DNA of 7,095 nucleotides, taken from contig DNFX01000046.1 of assembly GCA_003486795.1 (NCBI GenBank), positions 1-7,095 of the forward strand, in the 5' to 3' direction. Positions 4,976 to 7,095 of the stretch are shown piece by piece. The position numbers were made by a program, and so were the translations under genes. Each line of letters opens with the position of its first letter. Position 1 is the first letter of the stretch. The stretch is from Actinomycetota bacterium. GTDB lineage: Bacteria; Actinomycetota; Humimicrobiia; Humimicrobiales; Humimicrobiaceae. Under the pieces are notes generated by a model. That model ran no database searches. It was not told where the DNA came from and was given only the letters and a program-made list of their open reading frames with translations.

Positions 4976-7095
4976 TTATTTCTGCTTTAAATAGTTTGAA
5001 ACGTAATTTAAAGTTTTTCTGGGGCCGCTTTTTGAAAGATGATGGAAAAATTTTGATATAAGATTTCTTCTTTTTCCCCTTGCTGATGCAGAAAGAGTGC
5101 CACTACTGTCATGAGATTGTTCACCTATGTCCTTTACTGCACTGATTACCGGGTCCTGGCAGAATCTGATAAGCGGTCCGCATACTTTTTCCCAGCTATA
5201 TTCTCCTGAAATCCTGGAAAGATTTTTTACAATACTTTCATATAAGGCTTTGTCGTCAGCGATTTTTATTATGGCATCAGCAATACTCTGCGGGTCTTTT
5301 TCTTTTACAACTATTCCGATTTTTTCAGAATTTATCAGATCGCTGAAAAAATCTCCTTCTGTTGAAATCACAGGCAGGCCTGCCCAGATATAATCAAGTA
5401 CCCTGGTTCTGAATGAAAACCTTGTTTCAAGATGAAGAGGATGGGTTATGATACCCGCATCGGATTCAAGAAGATAGTTTTCTCTCTCGTCATATTTTAC
5501 CCATCCGAAATTAAAGAAAACATTTTTCTCAAATATTCCCAGGCTTTTTGCGAGGTTTACGGTTTCATTTACAAGAGACAGTTCCTTGACCATGGGGTTC
5601 GGATGTCTTATGCCCATAAAGAATAATTTTATATCGTCTCTCTTCTCGCTTAAAATTTTCATTGCCTTTATAAGCGAAAGAGGATCAAACCAGTTATAAA
5701 TCCCCCCGCCCCATATTACTACGAAATCATTTTCACGTATGCCATTAATGACCCCCTTTAATACCTTTCTGGTATGTAAAGGCTTATTATCAGGCAGACC
5801 GAAGGGAACCACATCTATTGTTTTTCTTAAAGTACTGTCAGCATAGTATGTAATGGGATTAACCCTGTTTAAGGCAGCAAGCATACCAAGCCAGAAATCT
5901 CTCTGCCTCTCGGAAGCGCATAAAAAGAAATCTCCCCAGTAAAGCTGTTCATTTATAGTTTTTACGACTTCCTCGTGTATTCCTATTCTTTCTTTTATCG
6001 GTCTTGAGCTGTATTCCTCCAGAGTTGCCAGATTATACGGATCATATATATCAAGGATTAAGAATTTATCTTTTCTTTTCAGGCTTTTAAACTTGTTAAA
6101 AGAGGTGCCTCCGCATAAAATTATATCCGCTCTTTCGACAAGTCTCCCGAGTGATATATCGTCGGAATACTGGCAAACTTCAAATTCCATATCCGGCAGG
6201 TCGGGCTTGCTGGGACTTGCTATGATTACATGCATGTAGCGGGAAAGAACCAAAGCAAAATTCCATATCCTTATTGCCGGACCAGCCATTTCCTTATTGA
6301 TTACTTCATCTGAAACAAGAAGTATGGTCCTTTTTATTTTTTTATTAAAAATATCATAAATGCCCAGAGATGAAAGCATGTTTATCTGCTGTCTCTGGTA
6401 ATTTTCATCGCCTGAAACTGAGAGGAACTGCCCTCTGAAATAAGTAAATACTGCTTTATCATCACGCCTTCTGTTTGATTGTATAAAATCTCTCTTTTTT
6501 TTATGCAATTCAATATTATCCAGAAAATCTTTTACTGCCATAAGAGAGCTCAGGGGCTCAGGATCGATTTTAAGCAGTGATATTTCATCGCCTATTTTCT
6601 TTGAAAGCTCAGCCAGGTTTTTATCATTTATGTCAAAGTTATAATAGTTCTTGTAATCAAATTTAAAATCTATGAATATCCTTGCAAAAATATTGGAAAG
6701 TGTTGCAGCAAGAATACCTGAAAGACTCTGCTCTCCGTAATTTTTATAAAGAGATATGAGGGAATTGCGTTCCTTAAGGTATCGGAGCTTGTCTTCGCTG
6801 AAGGCTTTTGCAGTCCCGTGATGCATGTGATAGACAATCGATGACGGCGCAAAGATTACTTTGTATCCGAGCACCCACAGTCTCCAGCCTAGGTCCACAT
6901 CCTCATAATATGCAAAAAAATCTTCATCAAATCCGCCTGCATTAAGAAAAACATCTTTTTTTACAAGCATTGCCCCGCCATTTACAAAGGGGAGAAATCT
7001 TTCGATATTGTGTTTGTCGCCTTCTTTTGATATGCCGTAATCTACCTGAAAACCCTTTGCTTCAAAATTAATCATTCCGCCGGCGAAATCAATGT
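4976..7095 (-). CDS. GT2-GT4 fusion glycosyltransferase, partial (N-terminus beyond right edge)
   Basis: The frame is open to the right edge, with 706 residues visible. The ATG at 7075 is internal, because the codons upstream of it (IDFAGG) continue the typical GT2 block. Numbering from that Met, residues 1-90 are the C-terminal half of a GT2 (GT-A fold) catalytic domain. 'NGGAMLVKKDVFLNAGGFDEDFFAYYEDVDLGWR' holds the ED acid/base motif (Glu58-Asp59), then 'VYHMHHG'. Residues 95-245 are a helical linker with a 'KKRDFIQSNRRRDD' stretch. Residues 247-635 form a GT4-like (GT-B) enzyme: 'SDEVINKEMAGPAIRIWNFA' at 255-274, the second Rossmann half from 'FVVIWGGGIYNWFDPLSLI' (451-469), and the donor-site region 'ETRFSFRTRVLDYIWAGLPVISTEGD' (550-575). 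Glu550 and Asp561 stand where GT4 enzymes usually have an EX7E pair. The basic 65-residue tail has no recognised domain. The nucleotide-binding DxD of GT2 lies outside the window. It is probably a cytoplasmic bifunctional enzyme adding two sugars. Confidence 0.9.
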   Translation of the reverse strand, partial: IDFAGGMINFEAKGFQVDYGISKEGDKHNIERFLPFVNGGAMLVKKDVFLNAGGFDEDFFAYYEDVDLGWRLWVLGYKVIFAPSSIVYHMHHGTAKAFSEDKLRYLKERNSLISLYKNYGEQSLSGILAATLSNIFARIFIDFKFDYKNYYNFDINDKNLAELSKKIGDEISLLKIDPEPLSSLMAVKDFLDNIELHKKKRDFIQSNRRRDDKAVFTYFRGQFLSVSGDENYQRQQINMLSSLGIYDIFNKKIKRTILLVSDEVINKEMAGPAIRIWNFALVLSRYMHVIIASPSKPDLPDMEFEVCQYSDDISLGRLVERADIILCGGTSFNKFKSLKRKDKFLILDIYDPYNLATLEEYSSRPIKERIGIHEEVVKTINEQLYWGDFFLCASERQRDFWLGMLAALNRVNPITYYADSTLRKTIDVVPFGLPDNKPLHTRKVLKGVINGIRENDFVVIWGGGIYNWFDPLSLIKAMKILSEKRDDIKLFFMGIRHPNPMVKELSLVNETVNLAKSLGIFEKNVFFNFGWVKYDERENYLLESDAGIITHPLHLETRFSFRTRVLDYIWAGLPVISTEGDFFSDLINSEKIGIVVKEKDPQSIADAIIKIADDKALYESIVKNLSRISGEYSWEKVCGPLIRFCQDPVISAVKDIGEQSHDSSGTLSASARGKRRNLISKFFHHLSKSGPRKTLNYVSNYLKQK

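Noticed and set aside
5127..5626. Plus-strand open frames opposite the GT4 domain
   Set aside because: They are antisense to strongly conserved coding sequence and lack ribosome binding sites and recognisable domains.
6670..6852. Small minus-strand frame inside the GT2-GT4 gene
   Set aside because: It is a shifted frame on the same strand within an intact long gene. There is no sign of a frameshift in the main frame.
4976..7075. ATG at 7075 as the true start of the GT2-GT4 protein
   Set aside because: The frame stays open to the window edge, and the codons before it (IDFAGG) continue the GT2 domain pattern. Starting here would remove the nucleotide-sugar binding half.

Overview
The window is a compact, AT-rich stretch of bacterial DNA. 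By eye it is roughly one third GC, with frequent ATA (Ile) and AGA (Arg) codons. A bacterial origin is supported by a clean AGGGAG ribosome binding site before one gene, a TTG start on another and a lipoprotein-like signal on a third. The taxon cannot be fixed from sequence alone. A low-GC anaerobic or subsurface lineage fits, but that is a guess. All six genes look like cell-envelope or surface-glycan functions. There are no RNA genes, mobile elements or CRISPR arrays, and no gene-free stretch exceeds about 235 bases.

Left part (1-2693, minus strand): three genes read leftward as one tight unit. The first is a polytopic GT-C-type glycosyltransferase (1368-2693). After 9 bases comes an exported protein with a lipobox-like signal and two C-terminal membrane helices (618-1358). 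An 11-base overlap then leads into a membrane-anchored protein with Ig-like/DUF11-like repeats, which runs off the left edge (1-628).

Middle (2694-2926): a 233-base, very AT-rich divergent control region. It holds a 12-base perfect palindrome over a putative leftward -10 element, three copies of an ATATTTTA repeat, and a CTGATAAT repeat spaced 20 bases apart.

Right part: two plus-strand genes follow. One is a left-handed beta-helix (hexapeptide repeat) acyltransferase (2927-3718), the other a multi-pass flippase-like membrane protein of the LPG_synthase_TM/UPF0104 type (3806-4864, TTG start). Converging on them from the right edge is a large minus-strand protein (4976 to beyond 7095). It joins the C-terminal half of a GT2 glycosyltransferase to a complete GT4-like glycosyltransferase.

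Taken together (inference), the genes suggest assembly and decoration of a surface polysaccharide or glycolipid. Cytoplasmic GT2/GT4 domains would build the glycan, an O-acyltransferase would modify it, the flippase-like protein may handle a lipid-linked intermediate, and the GT-C enzyme would add sugars from a polyprenyl-phosphate donor on the outer face. The exported proteins may be accessory or acceptor components. The most notable points are a Tyr where the acyltransferase family usually has its catalytic His, the GT2-GT4 fusion, and the mixed topology of the 246-residue protein.
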